The notes under the pieces were generated by a model, which worked only from the letters and a program-made list of their open reading frames with translations, searched no databases and was not told the DNA's origin. A stretch of DNA of 64,000 bases from Gracilariopsis chorda. Lineage: Eukaryota; Rhodophyta; Florideophyceae; Gracilariales; Gracilariaceae. The stretch is taken from positions 1 to 64,000 of the forward strand of contig NBIV01000104.1 in the NCBI GenBank assembly GCA_003194525.1, given 5' to 3'. The position numbers were made by a program, and so were the translations under genes. Below, in pieces: positions 32,700 through 44,379 of this stretch (position 1 is its first letter; each line of letters starts with the position of its first letter).

Positions 32700-33679
32700 A
32701 GAGCGCCCTGCTGTGCAGATCTGGCGGCCACGCACCCCCAATTTCCTAGATGGTTGGGTGCTCGGTACAATAGAATCGAAGCACCGGAAATAATAACGAT
32801 GAGAGAAGCGCGCTGTGACTGACAGTGCTAAGAGTTAAAGTTTGGGATCAGCAAGTGGTAAATGCTGATATTACGAGGAAACCACTCTGCTAGTGGCGAA
32901 GAACGTAATACAGTGAGTCCTGACGACACGGGCAGTGCAATTCGCGCTGTACCAATAGGTTCATATGCCACTTGGGTTAAAATGTCTAGCTAATTAGAGT
33001 ACTCTAACCTCACTAAAGATTGCTGTGACAACGAGCAATTTGAACCCTTAGAATACATAAGTAAACGTGCATTTACTTTTTGTTGAACGACTAGCCAATA
33101 ATAATCAAACGATCGGCCCTATTGGCGCGAATTGGTTGAGTGCATGTAGAATCGGTCACTCTCGACACCGCAATAGCCCGTGGAATATATACCCACGGTG
33201 ACCAGTACAAAACACCTTTTAATGAGACAGTAATATACCATTCGAATCCTCCTAAGCTGCGTTATATGGTCTTCAATTCCTTCCAACAAGCAGTAAATCC
33301 TGAAACTGTGATTGAAAAGCACGAACGAGTTCTAACTGCAGATAGTACCGACAGCAACATAGCACAAAAAAAACGAACTACTTCGAAGAATCATTGAGAT
33401 ATCGGACAGATGAAGTAGTCAAATTATCATAAATGATCTCTTCTATCCTAAAACTGTATCAAAAGTCCATGTCAGAGAGAAGGAAGTGCAAGTAGCAGAA
33501 TAAAGAGCTCAAACACGTTACAGCTCTTCTTTGAGGTCCACCCGAAGGTTGAAAAAGCGATATAATGACGTAAAGGAAGGCCAGAAGCACGTTTTTGACA
33601 GACTATAAAGAGAAGTACAATACTGAGAGAGAATAAGAAATCTGAAAGAATCAACAACCAGGGAAGCGTTTCCTTCTTA

Positions 33680-35075
33680 CAAGGACGAGTGGAAACAGGG
33701 AATAACTATCTCCTATCTTTGCTGAAAGATCTTTTTGAGCACGAAGGGCTCTTAGTGCAGATGACAGCCGAGACAGGCATTGCTGCTGCACTATATGAAG
33801 GAGAAAGAACTTTGCATAGTTTGCTTGGATTTAGAGTCTATGAAAACAAAGATTCGCAAAGTAGAGAGCGTCATACAATTTCCAATTACAGATAACGATC
33901 ACAGAGAGCAGAACTAATCCCGGAGACTGGTAGTTGATGAAGTTTCAACATGCCCTAAAATGCTCTTTAAAAATTTGATCACCGTACCGAAGGACTTGAG
34001 AAAGTCTACCGAATACTTTCGAGGCATGATCACAGGTATGGCCTGCGATTATATGCAACTGCTTTCAGTCCTTCCAAGAACGAGAACATTATCGAAAAAG
34101 GATGGAACAATGCGTGATATTCAAGTGAGTTTGTTACAGTAGCCTCCATGGTACTCTTGCAAGCTTTGGGACAGAATAATCAGAGTTCTTCGCCTTACAG
34201 AACAGGTTAGACGACAAGATGATCCAGTTTTTGCCAAAGGTTTGCTCAGTATTGATCGTGGGACGTTTCCAGCATCTGAAAGCCTTCCAATCATGTCTAC
34301 ATCAGATGTAAACGAAGAATACAAGTTGCTGTGGAAATGGTTTACAAAACGGAAGAAGGAAGATGCCAAGCTCAACCGATTGATTGTTGCGCCATCAAAA
34401 CAATTAGTTGAGGAGGAAAACCAGAACGCCTTGGAGTATTTCCCATAAAGAAGGTATGAACTGAAGTCTGCAACGACGATCGTTCCTAATCTAGGGCCAA
34501 ACGGTGAAAACATTCACACAAATAGTATCATTGGACCTGAGCTGACGTATAATTACGCTGCAACTGGAGTCCCGCATAATCATTTGAGATTGAAGTTGGG
34601 TGTTTCTGATATGGTGATTCGAAATTTACTTCATCTCCACTTGCTGATTGGAAAGGTGTTTATCGTGACCAGCATTTCTCGCAGAGTGATTCGACTTTCG
34701 GGCATTGAAAAACATGAATAAATCCAGCAAAACTTTTTGTCGCACCGCACTGACTTTGTCTTTGAGTTTGCCGATGTAAAAATCAAACGTCGACAATTTT
34801 CCATCAGATTGGCATTTGCAGCAACTGCGCAAAAAGAAGGACAAAAGCTGAAGAAAATGATAATTGACTTTCGAACAAACATTTTTTCGCCAAGTCAGTT
34901 CAATGTTCGGCTTCCGCGTGTGAGAACATCTCATGATGTGTTACTGCTTCATAGTGGAGATGGTGCGCCCCGAAATGCGCACGATTTCCATCCAATGCCG
35001 ATAAACATCAAGACCCCTGTGTTACAAGAAGCTGTAGACTTTGTAGAGGGGCGTCATTTATTTGACATAGTTTAG
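33680..35075 (+). pseudogene. Pif1-like helicase remnant, probably from a Helitron
   Basis: Broken plus-strand segments keep Pif1/Helitron helicase motifs in the right order. They are TAETGIAAALYEGERTLHS (motif Ia region, near 33760), CDYMQLLSVLPR (motif III, usually GDFxQLLPV, near 34050), LNRLIVAPSKQLVEEEN near 34375, VPHNHLRLKLG near 34570, and KRRQFSIRLAFAATAQKEGQ with FSPSQFNVRLPRVR (motifs V-VI, 34780-34925). Many frame breaks and stops separate them. A Rep/HUH domain was not found, so a decayed host Pif1 copy remains an alternative. A GC-rich hairpin lies 45 bp downstream, where a Helitron 3' end could be. Confidence 0.68.
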
Positions 35076-35119
35076 TTTATGCGTAAACCAAAATTTGTTC
35101 AGATATGTTATGCAAACTC

Positions 35120-35152
35120 TCGGCCGCGGCACAAAGCGTTGTTTGCGGCCGA
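35120..35152. repeat. hairpin downstream of helicase remnant
   Basis: TCGGCCGC (35120-35127) pairs with GCGGCCGA (35145-35152) across a 17-nt loop. Helitron 3' ends carry a short hairpin before CTRR; no clear CTRR terminus follows here, so the link is tentative. Confidence 0.5.
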
Positions 35153-38100
35153 AGGCCACTTTTCCTTGTAGTTTATTTAATTATTTTAGATAGGTAGTGA
35201 CAGTCCACTGCTGTGGTGTGGGGCCGGCCCCAACGTATGCCACGTAGCAGAGTACACCTGAGGTTGAGCCTCACTCACCGTTAAAGTGAATGCAGCGCTA
35301 GCTCTCCAAGAATGGTAAAAGTAAGCACCTGTTGGCTAAGTGTTATAGCATTTGGCGTTTAAAGTCAACGTTCTGGTTTAGCTAAGACTATTCAGGCTCT
35401 ACTAGTACGTGTGCGCCGTGAGACCAACAGTACCAGTTTGTTATGTTTAGCCCAGTTCTTTATTTCGTGCCCTTAGGGATATGGTGCTGCCACCCCTCTC
35501 GGTTACCCAACTTCCACCGTTTGTACCACAGACGAAGAGCAATCGGAATAACGTTCTATTTTATTCTTCAGTGAGGAAGCCACCGACTCTTCGAATATGC
35601 TAGGTCTCTGGGAGGGTATTTGAGAATCGAAGTGCCTGGTTCTTTCCAAGATTCCATGACGGAGGTATGAACACGTATAAAAGGACCACGCCGGCAAGAA
35701 TTGGATATGGGCCAAACTAGGAAGGCCAATTTGGAGCATGGGAGAGGAAAAAAATGGGGAAGTTTAATTTCGGGATTCTGTAGGTAAGATGCGGAGGCGG
35801 AGGGATCATTATATCAGAAACTGTAAATTTCATAGTGAAGGGCGATGTTACAGGAGAATACTCAATCTCATGAGCAGTACTCTGACGGTGGTACAGTTGT
35901 GCAGCAGGAGATGGAAGAGTTTTCGAAGCAACGAAACCACGTTCGTGCCTTGCAGTTGCTATGTGAGTCTTATCGTTATGATAAATGGAGTCTAGCAGCT
36001 ACAGCAGGGATCGCGAAAAGAGACGCAAAATGGCCAGGAACGCTAGTGCGTTGAGCATGTTTATGGGGTCTTTTTGTGCGTTGCGTAGATCAGAGCCTGT
36101 ATTGTTTGCAGGTGCGCTAATTGAGCGGTGCTGTCTGGCCCAGCAGCGTCGCTTCAACATGACTGTGCCTGCGTTTGGGCCTGTGTCATGACGCAAAGGG
36201 TAACGAAAAGCTGGCGATTGATGCGGTGATGTCCCTAGTGCATGGTACCGCATGGCGTTCAGAAAGGCGGGTCCAGCGCATGATACGAAAGCGATACTAT
36301 GCACTAATTCGTAATGAACCCCTGTGTATCTGGCATGAAGTGCATATGTATAAGTTGTGTTGGAGAGGTTCACTTAACGCATTGGCGAGTCAGGAAGTGT
36401 GGGAATAGGGAATCCCCATTTTCGTGACTTTTGTCCTTTTAGAAATCGTTATATATACGGTCACCTACAGTAATATAAGTCATCAAAACTGCTCAAAAAC
36501 GAAAAAATTAGGTAACAAATCCGACGTCAAGGACCATTGGTACATTTTGTTTATGTACTGCTGATTTTTCGTTTTAACTTTGAAATCGATAAGCGTTGTA
36601 TACTTATAACACTCTAAATTGTAATTTGAATGTTACCTACTACGAACATGAATTCAAATCACTGATGACCAAAGAAAAATCTTGTGGTCAACATTCATTC
36701 TCCTCCGTGCCCATGCTGACTTAACAAGACAACTTTGACAGCATCATAGAGAATCACATCTTATTTCATTCCATGATAATAAAATTTTTTGAAAGGAATG
36801 AGTGCCGTTAGAGAACGCCTTGCACTCTTGGATGAGAAATAGAAGGCAACCGGACAGCATGTGTAGGGTTCAAAAGCTGCATTTCTAGCCTATATAAAAA
36901 GCTTCACATAGGAAGCTACACGGATTGTCAAGGGTATGCAGATAGAATACTAGGGATACAATTGTCATATGATGTACAGTCAGAATGCACTTCTTTGACA
37001 GTGGCCACACTCCAATTGAAAATCGCTCGAAAATCAAAAATTGAAAAGAATTGTACTTTACAATGCCAGAAGTGTCATTTTGGAATGCACACGGGGTTAT
37101 TTTTGATGTCGTATGGAGTACAAGATCGCTGAATATTGTCAAACAGAATTATAGACAGATAAGACACTTAAGTCACAAGAACAGCAATCCGGGGTAAACG
37201 ACAGTCAAGTATTTCTTCCACAAATATTGCACTCCATTTGGGATATTCAAGGATCTTGCACTCTATATTTGCATTTCTCAGAGTACAAAAAGTTCTTGTA
37301 GAAATGCTTATTATTCAAACATGAAACGCAAGCCCCATAAAGTTTGGTTGCATTCCACAAAAAGCAGCGCATCTACAACGTTTACATGTCTTTGAGAATT
37401 GTTCAAATCTTGTCACGAGAGGTTTTCTGCAGTTCCAACCAATGTGAAGACTCAGGTGATGAGGTGCCCTTAAGCATCTGCTTTACCCTTGCTTGGTACT
37501 GCGAATCATCAACATTCATCCATTAGAATAGAGCAATTGCAATTAAACCATCCAAGCCAACACAGACAAGAATCTCTTTTGTCGTCAGCGATGATCCATG
37601 TAATATCCACGGATAAAAATCAGAAACTGAATGAGATTTTCACAGAAGCATTGTACCGTACTGGAACTGTGTTTGGATATTTCGACCACCCTGCATGGGA
37701 TAGTTTTGGATGGCATTTCGGTCATGGGTTCCTCCAAGTGCGAGTAAAACCCGTAACTATAACCTGTTAAGGGATTCAAACAATGACATGAGTTGCACCA
37801 TTTTAAATACTAAAAATAATCATTTCTTACTTGACCACCTTCGCCAGCTCACTAGGTACGTTCAGGACTTAGTCTACAGGCTATTTTCTAAGGCAACTAA
37901 AGGCACAGTTTGCACATGATAATTTTTGACAACAACATTTGACTTTAGTAAGAAGCTAAGATATTCAGAAGAACGTGCAAAGCATCAGCTAGCGTCTCCA
38001 TCCATCAATGAACTTGAACTATTTTCCCTGTCCCTCCCTGAACACATGCCCCTCCTTCACACATGCATACACCCGGCCCTATCCATGGCAGAATTTCTAC

Positions 38101-38321
38101 ACACGGACGGGCCTCGACCGTTGATCTACTACTACTACTACTTCTAGATTCCCCTAAGCACCACTTCTTCCAAATTCCTATTCCATGGTGGAATCATGAC
38201 GAGACTTGAAGCTCCTCCAAACTCCCAGCCCAATTTGGCAACGGCACGTTGAAAAGCGATAGTGCATTTGTAGCTACCGCCTCACACCTATTGCTTTGTT
38301 GTAGAGTGAGGGCGTTAAGGT
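35153..38321. other. no recognisable gene
   Basis: AT-rich DNA with scattered short open stretches on both strands, none with motifs or convincing starts. Around 35,780-36,410 several overlapping plus-strand frames suggest a decayed coding region of unknown kind. A short TAC trinucleotide run lies near 38,128-38,142. Confidence 0.45.
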
Positions 38322-39185
38322 TCAAGTAAATCTTATGAAGTTGTATGTAAAGCTTGAAATTTTGTCACTTTGCCACCGTCCAGGGGATTTGATATTCTGA
38401 TCGCTGGGCCGTCCAAACAAGTTGTCCGTGGTTGCGCCTCTGAATCGCGAAATGTGGCGCGTCACCTCGAAGGGCGACGCCATTCGGTCCACTGAGCGTC
38501 GCAGTATCGCCCGGAACCGTGCAAGTGCGTATGGGAAGAGATGTCCTCGTCCCAGGATTTTTCGGCGCTCGACCAATTTGTATAAAAGCCTTGCCACAGG
38601 ATAAAGTCGAATGGTTACCGCTCCGTTTCGTCCCCGTTTTCCCATCGTGATTTTCATCGTTGCATAATGTGCCCGTCGGCTTAAAAAACCCAAAAATATG
38701 ACATCGCCAACCTTCAGCTGTAATAGGTCTCCTAATCTAAGGTACCCTTCAAAAATCAGTAACAGTAAAATTCTAACGTCTGCTTCGCGATGACTAAGCA
38801 TGTCACATGCTAGTACGTACACCACAATTTCCGGGCATACTCCGTGATGTGATATAGGCGTACTTACGCCCCATCCGCAAAAGCTTAGCGCAGAAAGCGC
38901 CAATGTCCTTTGTAGTTGGGGCATGTAAAACTCCAACGCAGCCTTCCCCTGAGCTGCTCCCAAATACTTCAAATCATGATTTTTGTTGTAGCGGTGCACA
39001 CAGTAACGTATGAGTAACCGATCGAGGTCTACAGCGGTGGTGAAACGCCGTTCCGACTCGCTCAAGGTTTCCAGCCACGCCAAAACTTGTTGCAGGTGGC
39101 TAATATAATTGCGCATCGTGGACGGGTTTACTCGTTTGTGGGGAAGTTCATACAACCCGTGAGAGCCTGCCAGCCGGGTTGGCAT
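38322..39185 (-). CDS. tyrosine recombinase of the DIRS-like element
   Basis: About 287 codons open. The N-terminal half is helical, like a core-binding domain. The catalytic half shows an Arg-containing first box (GYLRLGDLLQLKVGDV), the H-x-x-R box in RHISRFRG, GRWQSD, and a Tyr near the C-terminus (FTYNF). In this family it would join a circular DNA copy to the genome. It is the best-preserved part of a broken element. Confidence 0.75.
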   Translation of the reverse strand: MPTRLAGSHGLYELPHKRVNPSTMRNYISHLQQVLAWLETLSESERRFTTAVDLDRLLIRYCVHRYNKNHDLKYLGAAQGKAALEFYMPQLQRTLALSALSFCGWGVSTPISHHGVCPEIVVYVLACDMLSHREADVRILLLLIFEGYLRLGDLLQLKVGDVIFLGFLSRRAHYATMKITMGKRGRNGAVTIRLYPVARLLYKLVERRKILGRGHLFPYALARFRAILRRSVDRMASPFEVTRHISRFRGATTDNLFGRPSDQNIKSPGRWQSDKISSFTYNFIRFT

Positions 39186-42005
39186 TGCTTGGGATATAGA
39201 GACAATCCATGTATAAGTTGCCCACGAGGAGTAAAGCTGCTGTGCGCCAGCACTTTTGATTGAAACTCGTTACGCTGCTACGTCCTTTACGGATAGCATC
39301 AATTAGAGCCTGATGATATATAACAACAATCACCCGCGTCCCATGATTTTTCTGCTGCCGGAGCAGCCATCTTAGTCCAAGAATCAGAGCCTCGCCTTTG
39401 AGAAGATGAGTCGGCATTCTTTTGCGCCAGTGGTGCCTGATGGCGAGCTCCCATTGTTGATTGGATACCCATTGCCATTGAAGTTCCGCTGATTAAGAAA
39501 GCAGGTGTAGCGCATCTTCACAATGACTATATACCACTCTTCTACCCCAAATACTCGCATCCATGCACAGGGTATAGATACAAAAAGGCGTGGTGATGCA
39601 AGTGCGTATCAGCCCAGATAGCTTGACTAGAAGTATGAGTTCCTGTCTGGCAATCTTGGTGGATTCCAGTGTACAGGAGCAAGATTGGCTCAAATGTTAC
39701 ACGCTTTGCAGCACCGAGGAGAGGGGTCAACGCAGGAGAAGAAACAACGTCCACTTTCCCAAGAGACACTGCAGCTCGCGCACTTTCTAGCGTCTTCGCT
39801 TCACGAAGCTTACCGTCCGCGAGATAAGGCATCGCATCTTTATCAATTTCGGCAAGAGCAACCCATTTTCGTGAACTTCGATTCCCAGAACTTCGGTGCA
39901 GGATATCGTCCCTGGCCACGAAAAGTTGCGTGATTGGGACGGTAGCCCATATTGCTCGGATTCCCGTACAACAGCCATCAGAGCGACAGTCACTTTTTCC
40001 ATATTCGTGCCAAGGTAGAAGTAATCATCAACAAAGGCTCCATAGCTTAATTCCGAAACTTCGATAATACCCATTATCCAGCCCCTCGACGATAGGCCGG
40101 CAGACTAGAGCAGCTCCCGATGAATGCCATGTGCCACGAACATAGATTTTGACAACCCCATGGGCATGGAACCCATAACAGGGTATAGTTGCGAATCACG
40201 CTTTTCTATCGGAGGTAAACTAAAATAGGAGCTTTGCCATGCCGTTACCTTCATCCGATGAAATTGACTGTCCATATTCCATTTACGGACATATAGCTTG
40301 TGCCCAAGGGGCATCCACAAACGTGCAAGGTGTCCTGGACTCGGTAAATTAATCTCACCAGGTGCTATAAAGACTTTACTCACGTTACACGCGTCGATAA
40401 TGAGCCTCTGGCTTCCTTTATCACTCTTCGGCACTGCAAAGAAACTCCATTAATCACCTTCGGTCGTTCCGTAGTCAGCCGGAGAGGTCCGGCCTTTCGC
40501 AGTTTTAGGACCAACGTTACGTAATCTTCATTTCCAATGCCGCAAAAAGGCGTTTCCGTTGGCTTGCGCTCACACGCGGGCTTCAGTATTCCACCTTTTG
40601 CAGCGTATGTTCCTTGGATGTGTTCTGTTACCAGTGCAAGAATATCGGCCGAGGCTGCCAGACCATCGACTGACAAGGAAACTTGCTCCGGATCCAATAA
40701 CACCCATTTGTGTGGGGGTTCATGTCCAAAACTAACGTTCTCTTCCTCTACAGAAAACCCCGCTTCGAAATAGCTTCGGCAGAAGCCTTCCGCTCCGATA
40801 TCTTGCAAGAAGTTGGTCGCCAGCCATTGAACAGCGTTTCTCCCTCCTGAAGTCAGATGATATGAGAAGAAATGCCTAGCATTCAGGCCATACAGCCCGT
40901 CTACCAGTTTATGCACGATGTCCTCAAGCATTCTCCGTTTCCTAAGACGCTGATTTCGTAGCTTACTTGCACAATCTGGCTGCCTCGTTGCATCACCAAC
41001 CACACACTGTAGGGGAAGCATATCCCGCTCGTCCATCGTACCTCAGTGCATTTCTATGTTGTTGTCCTTTTCTAAAGTCGTCTCAAGCTGTCCCCCTGTC
41101 CTCCGCCAGGGCAGACTTATCCTTCTTAGTCGAAGTCGAGAGTTCTTTTTTTAATTTAGCTGACTTCAGCAATCCTCGCCGGTGAGTTTCGCTCACCAAG
41201 TCGTCCTGCTCTTCCTCCAATTCACGCGTTGCAGACCAGGTCCCGGTTTTGTCTGCCATTACTACCGCTACCAGATGCTGGATGGAAAGCTCAACCGCAG
41301 GTTCGTTCATTGAGCGCATAACAACCAGATAACTAATGATGCAATCGATGATTTTCGCCAGTGTGGCCTCTTCGCGCTTATTTCTATTTCCATTCAAATT
41401 CCGAGCTTCAGTCCAAGCGGAATCTGTCCGTTAGTTGCTCAGAGCTTTTCTCAACATGTTCTCTCCTTTTAGAGAGTCCACAAGAACCGCCTGATCCGGG
41501 AAAGACTGGCGTGCCAACTTCTTAAAGAATCTTTTGTTAAAATTTTTGGAAGTCGACGCAGAAGTTTTCGCGCTCGAGAAGTCCTCGTCGGAGTCCGAAG
41601 TTCCGCCTGTTTCCAGGTCATCGCTCCCTTCAACCTCTCCGTGCCTGGCTCAATTCAGAACTTCCAACAAATCCTTGTCTTTGCTAGCCTTCTTCGATTT
41701 GAACCTCTGAAGGTCTTTTCGAAGAGAAGCATGCTCTTTGCATAGTTCATCAAGGTCCTTTTTACGGTTGCGTTGCATCTTCGCTGCAGCCTGCACTACT
41801 GACACCAAGTCAGTGTCTTCAAGATGGCGTGGCGTACAGGATCATTCCGCATTGCTTCCGTCATCGCTTCTGCTCTCCGAAGAAGATTCCTCTTCAGATA
41901 CCTCCGCGGTCCTTCCTTTCTCAGGGGTCTTCTCCTTACCTACTAAAGGATAGGTCCAGTCGGCAGTAGTCAAAGCGTCACAGGATACTCTACTCAGAAA
42001 CAGCA
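38322..42005 (-). mobile_element. DIRS-like tyrosine-recombinase retroelement, broken
   Basis: Minus-strand parts in order are: a gag-like acidic/Lys-rich region (about 42,005-41,083); a reverse transcriptase region (about 41,036-39,790) with LIIDACNV, YPVMGSMPMGLSKS and a FVDDYFYLG active-site box; an RNase H region (about 39,420-39,150) with ALIDAIRKG and YIPSNANPA; and a tyrosine recombinase at 38322-39185. This order and the recombinase in place of a DDE integrase define the DIRS/YR group. It is broken in several places. I did not find the split or inverted terminal repeats typical of the group. A fossil. Confidence 0.78.
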
Positions 42006-42299
42006 TTACCTACGTTTTCACTTGTTAATACAAACATTACTGTGTGTTTGAAGTATATGGTGCTACAAATCTTTTGTCAAGAGCTATGAGCAATGTGATG
42101 CTGCATACGCCAAAAGCGTTTGTTTATAAAATTCTTGAAGAGTGATCTCTTTAGAGAGGCTACTGCTAACCTATCCCAAAATATTGAGCAATATGTTGGG
42201 AGATTCCGCTTATTGTTGGCCCCTATATTTCTTACCGCTAAGTGGGTGTAGAGGGAGGAAGCAGGTGTAGAGACGGAAATATTTTTCTATTGGGGTCAA

Positions 42300-43260
42300 A
42301 AATTTGTTGAAAACACGGCGGTGCTGCGAAAGAATCACAGAAGAATTCTATTGGCATTGGATAGATATGGTGCACATTGTTCGTACAAGTTGTTACAGTT
42401 ATTTAGGGAGAACAAAATCGTTGTCGTAGGATTACCCGCACATACAAGCCACCGTACTGAGCCGCTTGAGATTTTGGTCTTCTCGACATACAAGACAGCC
42501 TTACGTAATGCACGAAATAGAATAACAGTGGTTGTGAATGACGAAACCAAGAATGGCATGTATATCATATGGACGCTTTTGATAAAGGCAAAAAATCAAG
42601 TGCTCACCCATCAGAACATTATTAAAGGCTTTAGCGTTTGCGGACTGTAGAATAGTCATGCATGTGGTTTTTATTCTAATTTCATCAAGGCGAGAGATAT
42701 AAAAAGCTTAGAAAAAGCAGAGTTGCATTTTGCAGCCATTAGAATATATCTCAAAGTAATGCAATCGTTCTGTAACTTAGTGAATGCTCTACGTACTGAT
42801 GGTGAGAGCTTGATTAGTGGAACATTGAACACAAAAAGTGGGAGGTTATTGAATGAAAATTCAGTAATTATCGAATTGAAGAAGCACAAGGAGGAGCGAG
42901 AGACGGCAGAGAAGGAATAGGCAGATAGAGCTGCGCACGCGAAATAAAATCGTCTACAAAAGCAGTGCAAACTTGCTGAAAGGCAGCGACAACAAGTTGG
43001 GGCTGATTATGCAAAGCGCGCTCATCAACTTTAGCTTGCTCGTCGTGGAGAGGGTTTTAAGATTCTGGTAGCAAATCGTGCAAACCATCGCAGTTCTGCA
43101 AGGCTACGCGCACATTTTGTTGCTGCCGATACCAAACTTCCCATTAGAATTTGTTATGTTTTGGCACAAAAGCATGGCGCATTTGACTCCTTTTTGTGCA
43201 TGCTTTATACCAAGGCTAGCAGAGAGCTATGCCTCAAAAAAAACCTAAATTTTTGCAACT
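42300..43260 (+). pseudogene. DDE_1 (pogo/Tc1-type) transposase remnant
   Basis: The plus strand from about 42,321 encodes ILLALDRYGAH, then VVVGLPAHTSHRTEPLE and FSTYKTAL, the second and third catalytic blocks of DDE_1 transposases. The second Asp is present; the third, normally in QPLD, is EPLE here. The frame continues into a coiled, charged C-terminal stretch (ELKKHKEERETAEKE near 42,885) and is then interrupted by a TAG near 42,918. The N-terminal DNA-binding part and the first Asp block are missing. It differs from both pogo families elsewhere in the window. No terminal repeats were seen. Confidence 0.7.
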
Positions 43261-44285
43261 GAGGCGCAGTTTGCATCATTATGAGCGTTGTTAATGTCAT
43301 TTGTGGTTGGCATATCAACATTGTGATTGATGTTGTGATTTCAATGCGCATCAAATAAAAATTATATTAGCACCGGGGTTCAAAATTTCAATGATTATTG
43401 AGAACTCTATCTACCAATGAGCGCATTAATTATACATGGACTACGATTTTGGAGAATAGAATGCTGGAAAAAAACATTCGCGCAACTGTGCAGCAGTTCC
43501 TTCCACTTCCTTTCCCTGTTCAAGACGTCAACTGTTTTGTTTTCAACGTCGTTGCAAAAAAAGGTTAACATTTTACAGGCTTTAAGAACATAATTATTGG
43601 AATCCGAAATTGATTTCTGGAAAATCGCAAAGAGTCGATAGAGCTCGAACAAATTTAATCGTTATTCCAAGTTCTCTTTCTGCGTTCAATATTTTGGAAC
43701 ATGTTATTCTACTTTTTGCTTTTGATGAAGTTCGTTTGTTAATAACTGAAGCTACTTCTAGATCTGCAGCAACTCTGGATGTTCGATTTCGCATTTACAG
43801 ATGCATAAGGTTGCTAAAGTTGGGTAGTAATGACCGAAAGAAAATCTAACCGTGAGAAAGGCGAAAAACGGTCAACTGGAATCAAAGCGATAAAACACAC
43901 CTCAGATGAGCTGATCGGTCGATGGGGCTTGTAATCGGAGTCGTGCACGCACGATATACAGCATTTGTCTGGTAGACTGGTAGACTTGCGCATTTTTGGG
44001 GTGCTAAATTGAGTGTTATTTTTAAGACGCGTGTCTATATCAGAGAGCACTGGTAGACTTGCTCTTTGTCCTTTCAGGATATCGAATCACCTATATAGGA
44101 TGTTGTAGCAGACACTAACGTAGTGTCAGGTTGGGGATTTGAGCTGATACGGCGTAATTAGGACTACTCAAAGGCATATAGAAGAAGTTGTGAGGTATAC
44201 AGATCATTCCTTCCATATTTTTATTAAATCCTTGAAATTGACCAATTTTTTGGTACACTATGATACCGTGATTGCTCTACTGAGC
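43261..44285. other. no recognisable gene
   Basis: AT-rich sequence with short open stretches on both strands around 43,600-43,850. Neither strand gives a recognisable protein. Confidence 0.45.
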
Positions 44286-44361
44286 ACTATCCGCGCATCT
44301 GAGGGACCCTCAACGTTTCGCTACCCTCAGTGAGGGTAGCGAAACGTGGACTATCCGCGCA
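44286..44361. repeat. perfect hairpin framed by a 12-bp direct repeat
   Basis: ACGTTTCGCTACCCTCA (44313-44329) and its exact complement (44331-44347) pair across one base. ACTATCCGCGCA occurs on each side, at 44286-44297 and 44350-44361. The block lies 19 bp beyond the stop of the haloperoxidase-like gene. It may be a 3'-end structure of that gene or a tiny foldback insertion with a target duplication. Confidence 0.85.
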
Positions 44362-44379
44362 ACTGTGGTTAAAGACCAC

